Shown here: piece by piece, positions 18,248 to 26,744 of the stretch
How the letters are laid out: each line of letters opens with the position of its first letter
How positions within the stretch are numbered: position 1 is the first letter of the stretch
Position numbers and translations under genes: made by a program
DNA from: Clostridium algifaecis
GTDB taxonomy: Bacteria > Bacillota > Clostridia > Clostridiales > Clostridiaceae
Assembly (NCBI RefSeq): GCF_017874415.1
Contig: NZ_JAGGLM010000003.1
Location: forward strand, 1-64,000
Direction of reading: 5' to 3'
DNA: 64,000 nt
Notes under the pieces: model-generated
Databases searched by the model: none
Told to the model about the DNA's origin: nothing
What the model saw: the letters and a program-made list of their open reading frames with translations, nothing else

Positions 18248-19396
18248 TTGGGTATTTATTTAGATAATGCAGCTACATCATATCCAAAGCCAGCTGAAGT
18301 TATAGATAAAATGACTTATTTCATGAAAAACATAGGTGCTACCTGCGGCAGGGGAGCTTATAGATCTGAAATAGAATCAGATAAATTGGTATACAATTGC
18401 AGGAAAAATATATGTAATCTTTTCAATTTCAATAAACCATCAAATGTAGTCTTTACATATAATATTACAGAAGCATTAAACTTAGCTATAAATGGCATTT
18501 TAGAAAAAGGAGATCATGTAATTACAAGTAGTATAGAGCATAATTCAGTCATACGTCCATTAAAAATTTTGCAAAGGGATAAAGAGATACAAATATCAGA
18601 AGTTCCTTGTGATAAAAATGGTATAACTAAAGCTTCTGACGTAGAACACCTTATAAGGTCAAATACAAAATTAATCATATTTACTCACGCATCAAACGTT
18701 CTTGGCACAATTCAGCCAATAAAAGAAGTAGGAGCTTTAGCTAGAAAAAATAATATAATATTTTTGGTAGATAGTGCCCAGACAGCAGGTGGTTATCCTA
18801 TAGATGTAAAAAATGATAATATTGACTTGCTTGCTTTTACCGGCCATAAAGGTCTCCTTGGTCCAACAGGTACAGGAGGTCTTCTAATAAACTGTGACAA
18901 AAATATAAATCCTCTTAAAGCTGGAGGAACAGGTGTTGACTCCAAATATCCATATCAGCCTGATTATCTTCCAAATAAATTTGAAGCAGGTACATTAAAT
19001 GTAGTGGGACTTGTTGGATTGTCAGAAGGAATTAATTTCATTAATAATATAGGTGTAAATTCAATTAGAGAAAAAGAAAATATACTTATAGATTATGCTC
19101 TAAAAAAATTAGGACAGATACCTGGTATAAAAATATATGGTCCAAAAGTTTCAAGTAAGATAGTAGGCGTCATTTCATTTAATATAGAAGGGATTCCATG
19201 TGACGAAATAGGCTTTGAACTCAGTAAAAAATATGACATCATGGTAAGGGTAGGATTTCACTGTGCTCCTACAGCACACAAGATCATGGGTACTTATAAC
19301 ACAGGGTGTGTGAGAATAGGACTTGGATATTTCAATAAAAAATCTGATATTGATGCTCTTGTAGATGCACTAGTTCAGTTAAAAATTAATAGTTAA
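18248..19396 (+). CDS. Cysteine desulfurase family protein (class V aminotransferase)
   Basis: This 382-residue PLP enzyme takes sulfur from cysteine. It starts at TTG 18248, with AGGAAG about 8 bases upstream, reading MGIYLDNAATSYPKPAEV. The PLP lysine lies in AFTGHKGLLGPTGTGG near residue 200. The C-terminal segment VRVGFHCAPTAHKIMGT carries the sulfur-accepting Cys in a short loop, as in the TIGR01977-type branch. It is not inside the nif cluster, and no scaffold gene follows, so I do not call it nifS. Confidence 0.88.
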   Translation: MGIYLDNAATSYPKPAEVIDKMTYFMKNIGATCGRGAYRSEIESDKLVYNCRKNICNLFNFNKPSNVVFTYNITEALNLAINGILEKGDHVITSSIEHNSVIRPLKILQRDKEIQISEVPCDKNGITKASDVEHLIRSNTKLIIFTHASNVLGTIQPIKEVGALARKNNIIFLVDSAQTAGGYPIDVKNDNIDLLAFTGHKGLLGPTGTGGLLINCDKNINPLKAGGTGVDSKYPYQPDYLPNKFEAGTLNVVGLVGLSEGINFINNIGVNSIREKENILIDYALKKLGQIPGIKIYGPKVSSKIVGVISFNIEGIPCDEIGFELSKKYDIMVRVGFHCAPTAHKIMGTYNTGCVRIGLGYFNKKSDIDALVDALVQLKINS

Positions 19397-19424
19397 GAAT
19401 TAATAGCTAAAAGTTAAAAGTTAA

Positions 19425-19470
19425 AAAATCAGTTTACAGTTAAATATATTAGCTGTAAACTGATTTTATT
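19425..19470. terminator. Bidirectional terminator between cysteine desulfurase and cbiM
   Basis: The 15-base arms AAAATCAGTTTACAG and CTGTAAACTGATTTT enclose a 13-base loop, with A- and T-rich tracts on the two sides. The hairpin sits between convergent genes and can serve both. Confidence 0.75.
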
Positions 19471-20448
19471 TTAACTGGTCTTTTTTTTCATATTTTTCAT
19501 AATAGAAGAAACCAATTTGAATACTATAAGTATGATTGCAACTCCACCTACAGCTGATATAATATATCCTACCACATCATTCATACCTGCTACTGAGTAA
19601 TCTGATGCTGCGGCATTGTACTTAAATCCATGCTGAAATGCCTTAGGTATATACCCTACAAGATTTTTTATTTCTTCTCCATCCCATTCACCCCATGCAC
19701 TTCCTGCTGCCAGTAAACCAATAGGACAAAGTACTATGAGTATCAATAGAAGTCCATACAATGGCTTTTTATTGGTTCTTTTATCCTCATAAATTATACC
19801 TGGTGATACATTTCTAACATAAGCAAGTACAGCTGCTGTAATCCCTCCTTCAATCAGTCCTATCAAAAGATGTGTAAGTACCATTGCAGGTATGGCCACC
19901 TTTAAACCATAAGGACAATATATAGCGGCACCATTTGAGTCCTTAAACAAAAGCGGTTGAATTCCAAATTCTATGGATGCCGCAAAAGCAGCTGCCACTA
20001 TACCTACATAAGCTCCAATAAAAGCTGCTATGTATTCACCTTTTCTTCCCTTGAGTCTTGATCTTATCATATTATATAATGTATATCCTACAAATGGCAT
20101 TATAAAGGCCATATTAAATGTATTTGCACCAAATGCCAGTATCCCACCATCTCCAAAGAAAAGTGCCTGAATCAAAAGCGCTATTGTAATACAGATTGTG
20201 GCCGCATATGGTCCAAGCAATATAGCTGCCAGAGTTCCTCCTACAGCATGAGCTGTTGTTCCTCCTGGTATAGGGACATTGAACATCATTATAAGAAATG
20301 AAAAAGCTGAACATACCCCCAATATAGGGATTTTCTTCTTACTCACTTCTTTTTTTACCTTCTTAGAAGCTTTTATCCATATGGGAAGCATTATTATTCC
20401 CATAACCGCACAAGTAGATGGACTTAAATAATTATCTGGAATGTGCAT
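19471..20448 (-). CDS. ECF-type cobalt/nickel transporter substrate component (CbiM/NikM with fused N domain)
   Basis: The 325-residue membrane protein starts MHIPDNYLSPSTCAVMG, whose N-terminal His wraps the metal in CbiM/NikM proteins. TTAHAVGGTLAAILLGP near residue 65 and LFFGDGGILAFGANTFNMAF near 92 are family motifs. After the M domain (about 1-215), a further membrane part (about 225-320) looks like the N (PDGLE) component, so this is an MN fusion. Genes for the Q and O components, which drive transport, are missing next to it. Metal preference (Ni or Co) cannot be decided by reading. Confidence 0.85.
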   Translation of the reverse strand: MHIPDNYLSPSTCAVMGIIMLPIWIKASKKVKKEVSKKKIPILGVCSAFSFLIMMFNVPIPGGTTAHAVGGTLAAILLGPYAATICITIALLIQALFFGDGGILAFGANTFNMAFIMPFVGYTLYNMIRSRLKGRKGEYIAAFIGAYVGIVAAAFAASIEFGIQPLLFKDSNGAAIYCPYGLKVAIPAMVLTHLLIGLIEGGITAAVLAYVRNVSPGIIYEDKRTNKKPLYGLLLILIVLCPIGLLAAGSAWGEWDGEEIKNLVGYIPKAFQHGFKYNAAASDYSVAGMNDVVGYIISAVGGVAIILIVFKLVSSIMKNMKKKTS

Positions 20449-20544
20449 TATAATTCCCCCTCAAACAATCTGAAACCTTTTATAACATATTCAAGCAATA
20501 ATCGTGCCATCCTAAACAATTGCCTTAACTCATCAATAAGATAA

Positions 20545-20594
20545 AAAATGATTATCAAAATGATAAAATTCAGTCTCATTTTGATAGTCATTTT
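20545..20594. promoter_or_regulatory. Inverted repeat upstream of cbiM, possible metal-regulator site
   Basis: Two 19-base arms (20545-20563 and 20576-20594) are reverse complements with one mismatch. Each contains TGATTATCA- or TTTTGATAGTCA-like words resembling Fur-family operators. It lies about 100 bases before the cbiM start. A shorter hairpin, AAAGTTTCA/TGAAACTTT, follows at about 20599-20619 and may terminate the upstream gene. Confidence 0.35.
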
Positions 20595-20623
20595 ATCTAA
20601 AGTTTCATATTGAAACTTTACTC

Positions 20624-22180
20624 TCATTTATCCTGATTGATTTTTTCCAGTATTCCATTAGCTATACCCTGGGCCGCCTTATTTTGAAAACTGTCGCTAT
20701 TTAAAAGCTTTTCCTCCTCCAGATTACTTATAAAACCTACTTCCACAAGTACAGCCGGTGCTGCTGTATTTTTTATAACATAATAATTCGCAGTTTTTAT
20801 ACCTCTATCGGTTAAATCTATTGCATTTACAAGAGAAGACTGTATATCACTTGCAAGTTCTTTTCCATCAGTACTTGAACTATAATAATAAGTCTCAGTT
20901 CCGCTTGCAGCTTCAGCATCTGCACTGTTCATGTGGATAGCTACAAAATAGTCAGAACCTGCTGCATCGGATATTTCACATCTCTTCTGTAAGTCTTCAT
21001 TTACATCAGCCGGCCATGACACATTATCGCTTGTCCTTGTATATACTACGTTAATACCATTTTGCTTAAGTATTTCACCTATTTTTAGTGTAACCGCAAG
21101 ATTTACATTCTTTTCAAGAACGCCTGTAGGCCCCACAGCTCCAGAATCATATCCACCGTGACCTGCATCAAGAGTTACAGTTTTTGATTTAACTGTAGAC
21201 CCGTTTAAAAGACTATTTACTACAGCATCCGTAACAACTCCAGTACCACCTATAATTTTTACAGAAGATACAGAAGATATATTGTTTTTTACTATAGATT
21301 GCTGACTCATATTATTATTGTCTACAAGGACAATAGGTGAATTGGTTTTAGCTGCAGCTGAAGAGCTGGAAAGAGCATCTGCAAATCCATTTCCACCAGC
21401 TACATAAACTGTATTCATGCTTATAAATCCGCTTTTCAAGAATTCATTTATTACAGCAGAATTAGTTTCATACCTATTGCTTCCAGAAAGCCTCTTGGAA
21501 TTTCCTGTATAGTTTGCAATTGTATCTGAAACTGCTCCCTCGCCTCCAATGATATAACTTGTTTTACTCTTGTTATTATCTACAAACTGTTTAACAGAAG
21601 CTTCCATATAATCTTTCTCCGTAAGAATTATTGGCATCTGTTTTGAAGCTGCTATAGATGCTGCAGAAAGTGCATCAGGAAAATTCTGTCCGGATGCTAG
21701 GAAATATCCATTACTCGTACCTATATTTTTTGCTACCTCAATACTAGTGTCATATCTAGTTTGTCCAGAAAATCTACTTATAGAAGTGCCCATAATGCCT
21801 ATATTTTTTAATTCACTTTCTACATTACTTGATACAGCTCCTTCTCCTCCAACTATCAAGACATTTTTAGCACCAAGTCTTTTTATTTCAGATATTGCAT
21901 CATCCCTAAGTCCATTCTGTTCTGTTATTAATATGGGTGCATTATATTTTTTTGCAAGAGGTGCAGCACATAGTGCATCGGGAAAATTTTCTCCAGATGC
22001 TATTACAACATAATTTGAACTTGTAAAATTAGCTTCAGATATTTTCACGGATGTATCATATCTATCTTTTCCGCCAGTTCGTGATATATTCGGACTTGAG
22101 GCATACACTTTAAAATTAAATGCAAAAATCACACATAAAAATGCAAATAATACAAACATAATATTCTTTCTTAAATTCAT
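20624..22180 (-). CDS. Cell-wall-anchored N-acetylmuramoyl-L-alanine amidase with three CWB2 repeats
   Basis: This is a 518-residue secreted protein. Signal peptide: residues 1-27. Three cell-wall-binding-2 repeats span about 30-330 and each shows the SG(E/Q)NFPDALSAA/IIGGEGAVS pattern. The C-terminal Amidase_3 domain (about 335-515) begins TVTLDAGHGGYDSGAVG. Zinc ligands are visible: His in DAGHGG, Glu in VLEKNVNL, and His in AIHMNS; the catalytic Glu lies in LVEVGFISN. It cuts the amide between muramic acid and the stem peptide, probably in wall turnover or sporulation-related remodelling. Confidence 0.92.
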   Translation of the reverse strand: MNLRKNIMFVLFAFLCVIFAFNFKVYASSPNISRTGGKDRYDTSVKISEANFTSSNYVVIASGENFPDALCAAPLAKKYNAPILITEQNGLRDDAISEIKRLGAKNVLIVGGEGAVSSNVESELKNIGIMGTSISRFSGQTRYDTSIEVAKNIGTSNGYFLASGQNFPDALSAASIAASKQMPIILTEKDYMEASVKQFVDNNKSKTSYIIGGEGAVSDTIANYTGNSKRLSGSNRYETNSAVINEFLKSGFISMNTVYVAGGNGFADALSSSSAAAKTNSPIVLVDNNNMSQQSIVKNNISSVSSVKIIGGTGVVTDAVVNSLLNGSTVKSKTVTLDAGHGGYDSGAVGPTGVLEKNVNLAVTLKIGEILKQNGINVVYTRTSDNVSWPADVNEDLQKRCEISDAAGSDYFVAIHMNSADAEAASGTETYYYSSSTDGKELASDIQSSLVNAIDLTDRGIKTANYYVIKNTAAPAVLVEVGFISNLEEEKLLNSDSFQNKAAQGIANGILEKINQDK

Positions 22181-22405
22181 TATTCTATCCCCCAGTTTAA
22201 ATCTTTTTAAAATACTTTATTAATAATATAGTATGTAAATTATATATTTATTTACAATTTCATTTTTCGACCATATAATTAGACGTTATAAAATTAAATG
22301 TTGTTTCAAAAATTATACTATATTAATCAAATCATAATTGAATATGTATGTTATAATATACTAATAATATATTAAGTTTTTATACTAACAAGGGGGAATT
22401 TTTAT

Positions 22406-23725
22406 ATGGACAGTGGTCCGAGTAGCGTTTTGTTTGATCTTTTTTTTATCTTTATACTTATAATATTAAATGCATTTTTCTCAGCAGCAGAAATTGCCAT
22501 AGTTTCAATGAACAAATCTAAAATAAAAATTATTGCGGATAAAGGTAATAAAAAAGCTCAATTGCTGCTTAATCTTATAAAAGAGCCAAATAAATTTTTA
22601 GCAACTATTCAGGATGTAATAACTCTGGCTGGTTTTCTTGCCAGTGCACTTTCTGCTACTTCGCTTTCAAAGCCATTAGCCAAAGTGCTTGAAAATTTAA
22701 ATGTGCCATCAAGCAATGAAATATCAATAATACTTGGCACCATAATTTTATCATACTTTACACTGGTTTTAGGAGAGCTTTTTCCTAAAAAAGTAGCTCT
22801 TCAGAATTCTGAGAAAGTAGCATTATTTGTGGTAAAACCTCTTTTATTTACATCAAAGATAACTTTTTTATTTGATAAAATATTAACTCTATCGGTTAAT
22901 GCATTATCTAAAGCAGCTAAAATAAAATATACAAGTAAAAATAACAATATATCTATAGAAGAAATACAGCTTATGATAGATGCAGGAGAAGAAACTGGAA
23001 TAATAAATGAAACAGAAAAAGAAATGATAAATGGAGTATTTAAATTTGATGATACTCTTGCCAAAAATATAATGACACCAAAAGTAAATGTATTCGCCCT
23101 AGATGTAAATACACCACTTGACGAAATTTTAAGAGAATTGGCAAAGCAGCAGTATTCAAGGATACCTATATACGAAGATGTTATTGACAACATAATTGGT
23201 ATTTTATATATGAAGGATTTATTTATAGAATTCCATAATGGAACTTTGGATCACAAATCTGCAAGAGACATTATACGAACTGCCTATTTTGTTCCTGAAA
23301 CAAAAAATATAGATGAATTATTTGAAGAAATGCAAAGTACAAATAATCATATGGCAGTTTTAATAGATGAATATGGCGATTTCACAGGTATAGTAACTAT
23401 AGATGACCTAATAGAAGAAGTTATGGGAAACATTCCTGATGAGCATGATAAATATGATGATATGGATCCTATAAAAAAATTGAATTCTAATACTTATATA
23501 GTAGATGGTCTTGTACCAATAGATGATGTGAATGAAGAATTAAACATAAATCTTCCATGCGATGTGTTTGACACCTTAGGAGGCTTTGTAATAGATTTAT
23601 TGGGCCATATTCCAAAACATAATGAATATAAATCCTTAAGGTACAATAATCTAATTTTTAAAATAGAAAGTGTAAAAGAAAGAAGAATAGATAAAGTTAA
23701 AATACTTATAGAAAATGACAATTAA
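22406..23725 (+). CDS. Hemolysin-C/CorC family membrane protein (CNNM + CBS pair + CorC_HlyC)
   Basis: The 439-residue protein has an N-terminal CNNM membrane domain (residues 1-195, about four helices, with LNAFFSAAEIAIVSMNKSK near 15-35). A CBS pair (about 215-335; FDDTLAKNIMTPKVNVFAL marks its start) and a C-terminal CorC_HlyC FAD-like domain (about 350-435) follow. The family exports or regulates Mg2+/Co2+, and the hemolysin name is historical. The ATG follows GGGGGAA. Single gene with its own terminator. Confidence 0.9.
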   Translation: MDSGPSSVLFDLFFIFILIILNAFFSAAEIAIVSMNKSKIKIIADKGNKKAQLLLNLIKEPNKFLATIQDVITLAGFLASALSATSLSKPLAKVLENLNVPSSNEISIILGTIILSYFTLVLGELFPKKVALQNSEKVALFVVKPLLFTSKITFLFDKILTLSVNALSKAAKIKYTSKNNNISIEEIQLMIDAGEETGIINETEKEMINGVFKFDDTLAKNIMTPKVNVFALDVNTPLDEILRELAKQQYSRIPIYEDVIDNIIGILYMKDLFIEFHNGTLDHKSARDIIRTAYFVPETKNIDELFEEMQSTNNHMAVLIDEYGDFTGIVTIDDLIEEVMGNIPDEHDKYDDMDPIKKLNSNTYIVDGLVPIDDVNEELNINLPCDVFDTLGGFVIDLLGHIPKHNEYKSLRYNNLIFKIESVKERRIDKVKILIENDN

Positions 23726-23742
23726 TTAATAAAATAATTTTA

Positions 23743-23778
23743 TAAAACTGGTATAGTTATAAAACTATATCAGTTTTA
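23743..23778 (+). terminator. Terminator after the CNNM/CBS gene
   Basis: The arms TAAAACTGgTATAGTT and AACTATAtCAGTTTTA pair with one mismatch around a short loop, 18 bases after the stop codon. Confidence 0.65.
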
Positions 23779-23835
23779 ATATAACTATTGTATAGAAATC
23801 ATACAAAATATAGAAACGACATAAAATATTGATTA

Positions 23836-24396
23836 TTAATATGTGGTAATATGAAATGTATTATTTTTTTTAATTTCTGCATGGGAAATCATTTCATGTA
23901 CAATATCCAAATACTTTTGTGACACATCTGGACATATTTTTAATATGCTGTCAATTATAAAATTGATGTTATTATCATCAATTTTTTTTGCCATTATATC
24001 TTCATCTCCATCTCCATCTCCATCTCCATCTTCACAATCTATAGAGATTTCCTCACCTTCCAGAGAATCATATATATTGCATGCCTTATCCGGCATCATA
24101 ACATTTTCTGTACTTACAAAATTTTTAGAAAAATATAACTCATCATCTTTTACTATAAAACATCCATATACATATTCTTTTTCAGCAACTTTAGCTGTAT
24201 TTTCTGTAGTACATGCATACTTGATATGTTCTACATGTTTTATATCAAGCATATAGCTTTTATCTTTTCTTGTTAAAACACACCTAATTTCTAAATCCAT
24301 AAGCCTGTTTTTTATATATTCTGAAAAATTTTGACCTAATTCTGAAATAAACATTTTTACAGATATAGTTCTTTTCATCCTATAATTTTTTCTCAC
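23836..24396 (-). CDS. Unrecognised 186-residue protein with an acidic Asp-Gly repeat
   Basis: I do not recognise this protein. It begins at GTG 24396 with AAAGGAG eight bases upstream, and is soluble, with no signal or membrane segment. A mixed N-terminal half (residues 1-115) is followed by a very acidic linker (about 116-135) containing DGDGDGDGDED. That linker is encoded by a hexanucleotide CATCTC repeat at 24003-24026 (plus strand). A helical C-terminal part (about 140-180) follows. The repeat unit is a multiple of three, so copy-number change would alter linker length without breaking the frame. Confidence 0.65.
   Translation of the reverse strand: MRKNYRMKRTISVKMFISELGQNFSEYIKNRLMDLEIRCVLTRKDKSYMLDIKHVEHIKYACTTENTAKVAEKEYVYGCFIVKDDELYFSKNFVSTENVMMPDKACNIYDSLEGEEISIDCEDGDGDGDGDEDIMAKKIDDNNINFIIDSILKICPDVSQKYLDIVHEMISHAEIKKNNTFHITTY
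24003..24032. repeat. Hexanucleotide tandem repeat inside a coding region
   Basis: CATCTC is repeated four times perfectly, with a fifth copy changed in its last base. On the coding (minus) strand this gives alternating Gly and Asp codons. Confidence 0.9.
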
Positions 24397-24459
24397 TATA
24401 AAAACTCCTTTTAATAATATTATTTTATTTTTATTTCAGTAATGAAAATCTAGATTTAT

Positions 24460-24488
24460 ATAAAAAACCACCTTTTAAAAGGTGGTAA
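24460..24488 (-). terminator. Terminator of the cold-shock gene
   Basis: The palindromic stem ACCACCTTTTAAAAGGTGGT (24467-24486) is followed on the minus strand by T6. It lies about 45 bases after the csp stop. Confidence 0.85.
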
Positions 24489-24533
24489 AACATTTAATGT
24501 TTATATTAAAATCCAATTTATTAACGTTAAAAA

Positions 24534-24740
24534 CTATGAAAGTTTAACAACATTAGCAGCTTGAAGTCCTTTTGGTCCTTCTTCTACATCAAATTGAACT
24601 TTTTGTCCTTCTTCAAGATTCTTTCTTGGTTCATCACTTTTTATTGCAGTGAAATGTACGAATACATCATTTTCTCCTTCAACTTCGATAAATCCGAATC
24701 CTTTTTCTGAATTAAACCATTTTACTGTTCCTATTTTCAT
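24534..24740 (-). CDS. Cold-shock domain protein
   Basis: A 68-residue single OB-fold protein with RNP1 (KGFGFIEV, residues about 14-21) and RNP2 (DVFVHFTAI, about 26-34). This is the full length of CspA-type RNA chaperones, which melt mRNA structure in the cytosol. The ATG follows AGGAGGATAA. The roughly 190-base upstream region has room for a long 5' leader, usual for such genes. Confidence 0.95.
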   Translation of the reverse strand: MKIGTVKWFNSEKGFGFIEVEGENDVFVHFTAIKSDEPRKNLEEGQKVQFDVEEGPKGLQAANVVKLS

Positions 24741-24931
24741 TTATTATCCTCCTAAAGATAAAACACTTATAATTGATATATCTTGATTTTGTATATCGGT
24801 GTTTCTAATTATATTATTATATCACAAAAAGATAAAATTAACAAATTTTAAGCTTTGTTTCATTAAATCAATTTGTCTTCTATTTTATTATACAATAGTT
24901 TATAGTAATAAGTAAAGTTTTTTGAAATTTA

Positions 24932-25879
24932 TTATATACAAGATGAACATGGAGAGCTATACTCAAGTTTCAAATGTTTTATTTTAAAATCGCATTCATT
25001 AAGCACACATTCACATGGAAATTTATGCTGGAATCCATTTCTGAATTTAACCTTGTCACCCTGGAATTCAATTCTTAATGGAATAATATCCATGCTGTTT
25101 TCATCAATTATACTTCTTTTTAATAATGGCCTGTATACTTGTTTTTCACCACTTTTTCTATTTAAAACTTCTATTCTATCCGTTGAAGTTACAATTGAGC
25201 TTATCTCACCTTCTTTAGAAAATACCAGGGAATTAGAATCACCATGAATTCCTAATGCCTCTGTATCAAAAGCCCTTATAACTCCTATCTTCGTATTTAC
25301 ATCCATATTTTTTTTAGGTTCAAATGACTTAAGCTTTCCATCAGGATAAAAAGCTGTACCTATTCGTGCAAAGGCATCACCTATCGGAGTACGTATAATT
25401 ACACTGTTTTTCCTCCAGAAAGTTATGCTCTTTATATTACCACCTTCATAGAAATATATACTTATGACTTTTTCCTTTATTTTCCCTATGGCAAGATTAA
25501 ATTCTATTCCTTCAGCCATTTTATATTCATCTTGTTCCGTCCAATAAGCAGTTATTTTTCCGTTTAACGGAAAGAGTCTCTTTATATCGCCATTATCATA
25601 AAATGTAATAAATTCTGCAGGTAAAATTCCAATAGAAGTTTTGATCTTAATTTGATTTTCCAAATAAATACTTTTTAGATTGCCATTTTCATAAAATGAA
25701 ACAGACACAGTATTCTTGCTTCTTGATATGCCATAATTATATTTTGGTATTAAAACACCATATGGACTTTTTAATTTGTTAATAGTATTTAATGTACATT
25801 CTTTCACACTTCCCCCACTATAATACTCTATACTAGATATTCCTCTTAGTATTCCATATTTAGTATTTACTTGTTTCAT
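24932..25879 (-). CDS. nif-linked repeat protein with Cys-rich tail, function unknown
   Basis: This 315-residue protein starts 48 bases after nifV-alpha, on the same strand. It is built from about six repeats of roughly 40-50 residues carrying an FYxNGxLKSI-type core (YENGNLKSI, YDNGDIKRL, YEGGNIKSI, YPDGKLKSF), alternating with a short PIG or IG(I/V) turn. This resembles the beta-hairpin repeats of MORN/YwqK-like proteins. The last 35 residues hold seven Cys (FPCECVLNEC ... SPCSSCI), which could bind a metal or cluster. I use the ATG at 25879, preceded by GGGGGTAAA; an upstream ATG has no ribosome site. A nif-related role is inference from position. Confidence 0.7.
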   Translation of the reverse strand: MKQVNTKYGILRGISSIEYYSGGSVKECTLNTINKLKSPYGVLIPKYNYGISRSKNTVSVSFYENGNLKSIYLENQIKIKTSIGILPAEFITFYDNGDIKRLFPLNGKITAYWTEQDEYKMAEGIEFNLAIGKIKEKVISIYFYEGGNIKSITFWRKNSVIIRTPIGDAFARIGTAFYPDGKLKSFEPKKNMDVNTKIGVIRAFDTEALGIHGDSNSLVFSKEGEISSIVTSTDRIEVLNRKSGEKQVYRPLLKRSIIDENSMDIIPLRIEFQGDKVKFRNGFQHKFPCECVLNECDFKIKHLKLEYSSPCSSCI

Positions 25880-25926
25880 AGCCTTTACCCCCATGATTAA
25901 TTTCTATTTTATAATCACAACACATA

Positions 25927-26733
25927 TTAATCATAATTAATTATATTTCTTATAGTTTCTTCCATCTCAATTAAATCACTAAAATTTCTAGAATATGTTC
26001 CTTTATCATACAACTTATTCATTACTTCCACAAACTTTATAAAATCACAATTACCAGCTCGCTCACCCATGCCGGTAATTGTGCAATTTACAAATTTTGC
26101 ACCAGCTTCTACTGCTCCAAAAGAATTTGGAAGTGCCATACCAAAATCATTATGAGCATGAATTTCTACTTCCAATGGCACTTCCTTCATAAGCTTTTTT
26201 ATATTGTAAAATATCTTTCTAGGGTATAGAATTCCTACAGTATCTGCATATCTAACTCTTTTTACTCCAATTTCAAAAACAACTGTACACAATTCAATTA
26301 AAAAATTTATATCTGCCCTGCTTGCATCCTCAAGTCCTACAGTTACTTCATACCCTTTATCAATTGCATATGTGATGCAGTTTCTCATATTATTTATAAC
26401 CCATTCTCTATCCTTTCCTAATTTCGATCTAATCTGTATATCTGATGACGGAATTGATATATGAATTATATCAACGCCGCAATCTACAGAATCATCTATG
26501 TCTTTAATACTCATTCTATTCCATGATGATATCTTGCTTTTCAAGTCAAGGCTCATAATCTTTTCTATACTTTTTTTTTCATCTCCGCCCATAGCGGGTA
26601 CACCTGCTTCTATCTGATCAATACCCATATCATCTATAATTTTAGCAATTTTTACTTTCTGCTCTACATTCAAAGCTATACAAGCCTTCTGCTCCCCATC
26701 CCGTAAAGTAGTATCTACAAAATTAATGCCCAT
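25927..26733 (-). CDS. nifV-alpha: Homocitrate synthase, alpha subunit (catalytic barrel)
   Basis: This 268-residue protein equals the N-terminal TIM barrel of NifV, which condenses acetyl-CoA with 2-oxoglutarate to homocitrate, the organic ligand of FeMo-cofactor. DTTLRDGEQKACIALN at residues 7-22 and the metal-binding HAHNDFGMALPNS near 193 are intact. The C-terminal domain of one-piece NifV is missing and is supplied by the gene upstream (nifV-omega), the split arrangement known from C. pasteurianum. It lies 11 bases after that gene. Confidence 0.93.
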   Translation of the reverse strand: MGINFVDTTLRDGEQKACIALNVEQKVKIAKIIDDMGIDQIEAGVPAMGGDEKKSIEKIMSLDLKSKISSWNRMSIKDIDDSVDCGVDIIHISIPSSDIQIRSKLGKDREWVINNMRNCITYAIDKGYEVTVGLEDASRADINFLIELCTVVFEIGVKRVRYADTVGILYPRKIFYNIKKLMKEVPLEVEIHAHNDFGMALPNSFGAVEAGAKFVNCTITGMGERAGNCDFIKFVEVMNKLYDKGTYSRNFSDLIEMEETIRNIINYD

Positions 26734-26744
26734 TATGAATCACC

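Noticed and set aside
18248-19396. nifS
   Set aside because: The cysteine desulfurase is 17 kb from nifH, on the other strand, without nifU, and belongs by its active-site loop to a general branch.
24003-24032. CRISPR or phase-variable frameshift repeat
   Set aside because: The hexamer array has no spacers and, being a multiple of three, cannot switch the frame.
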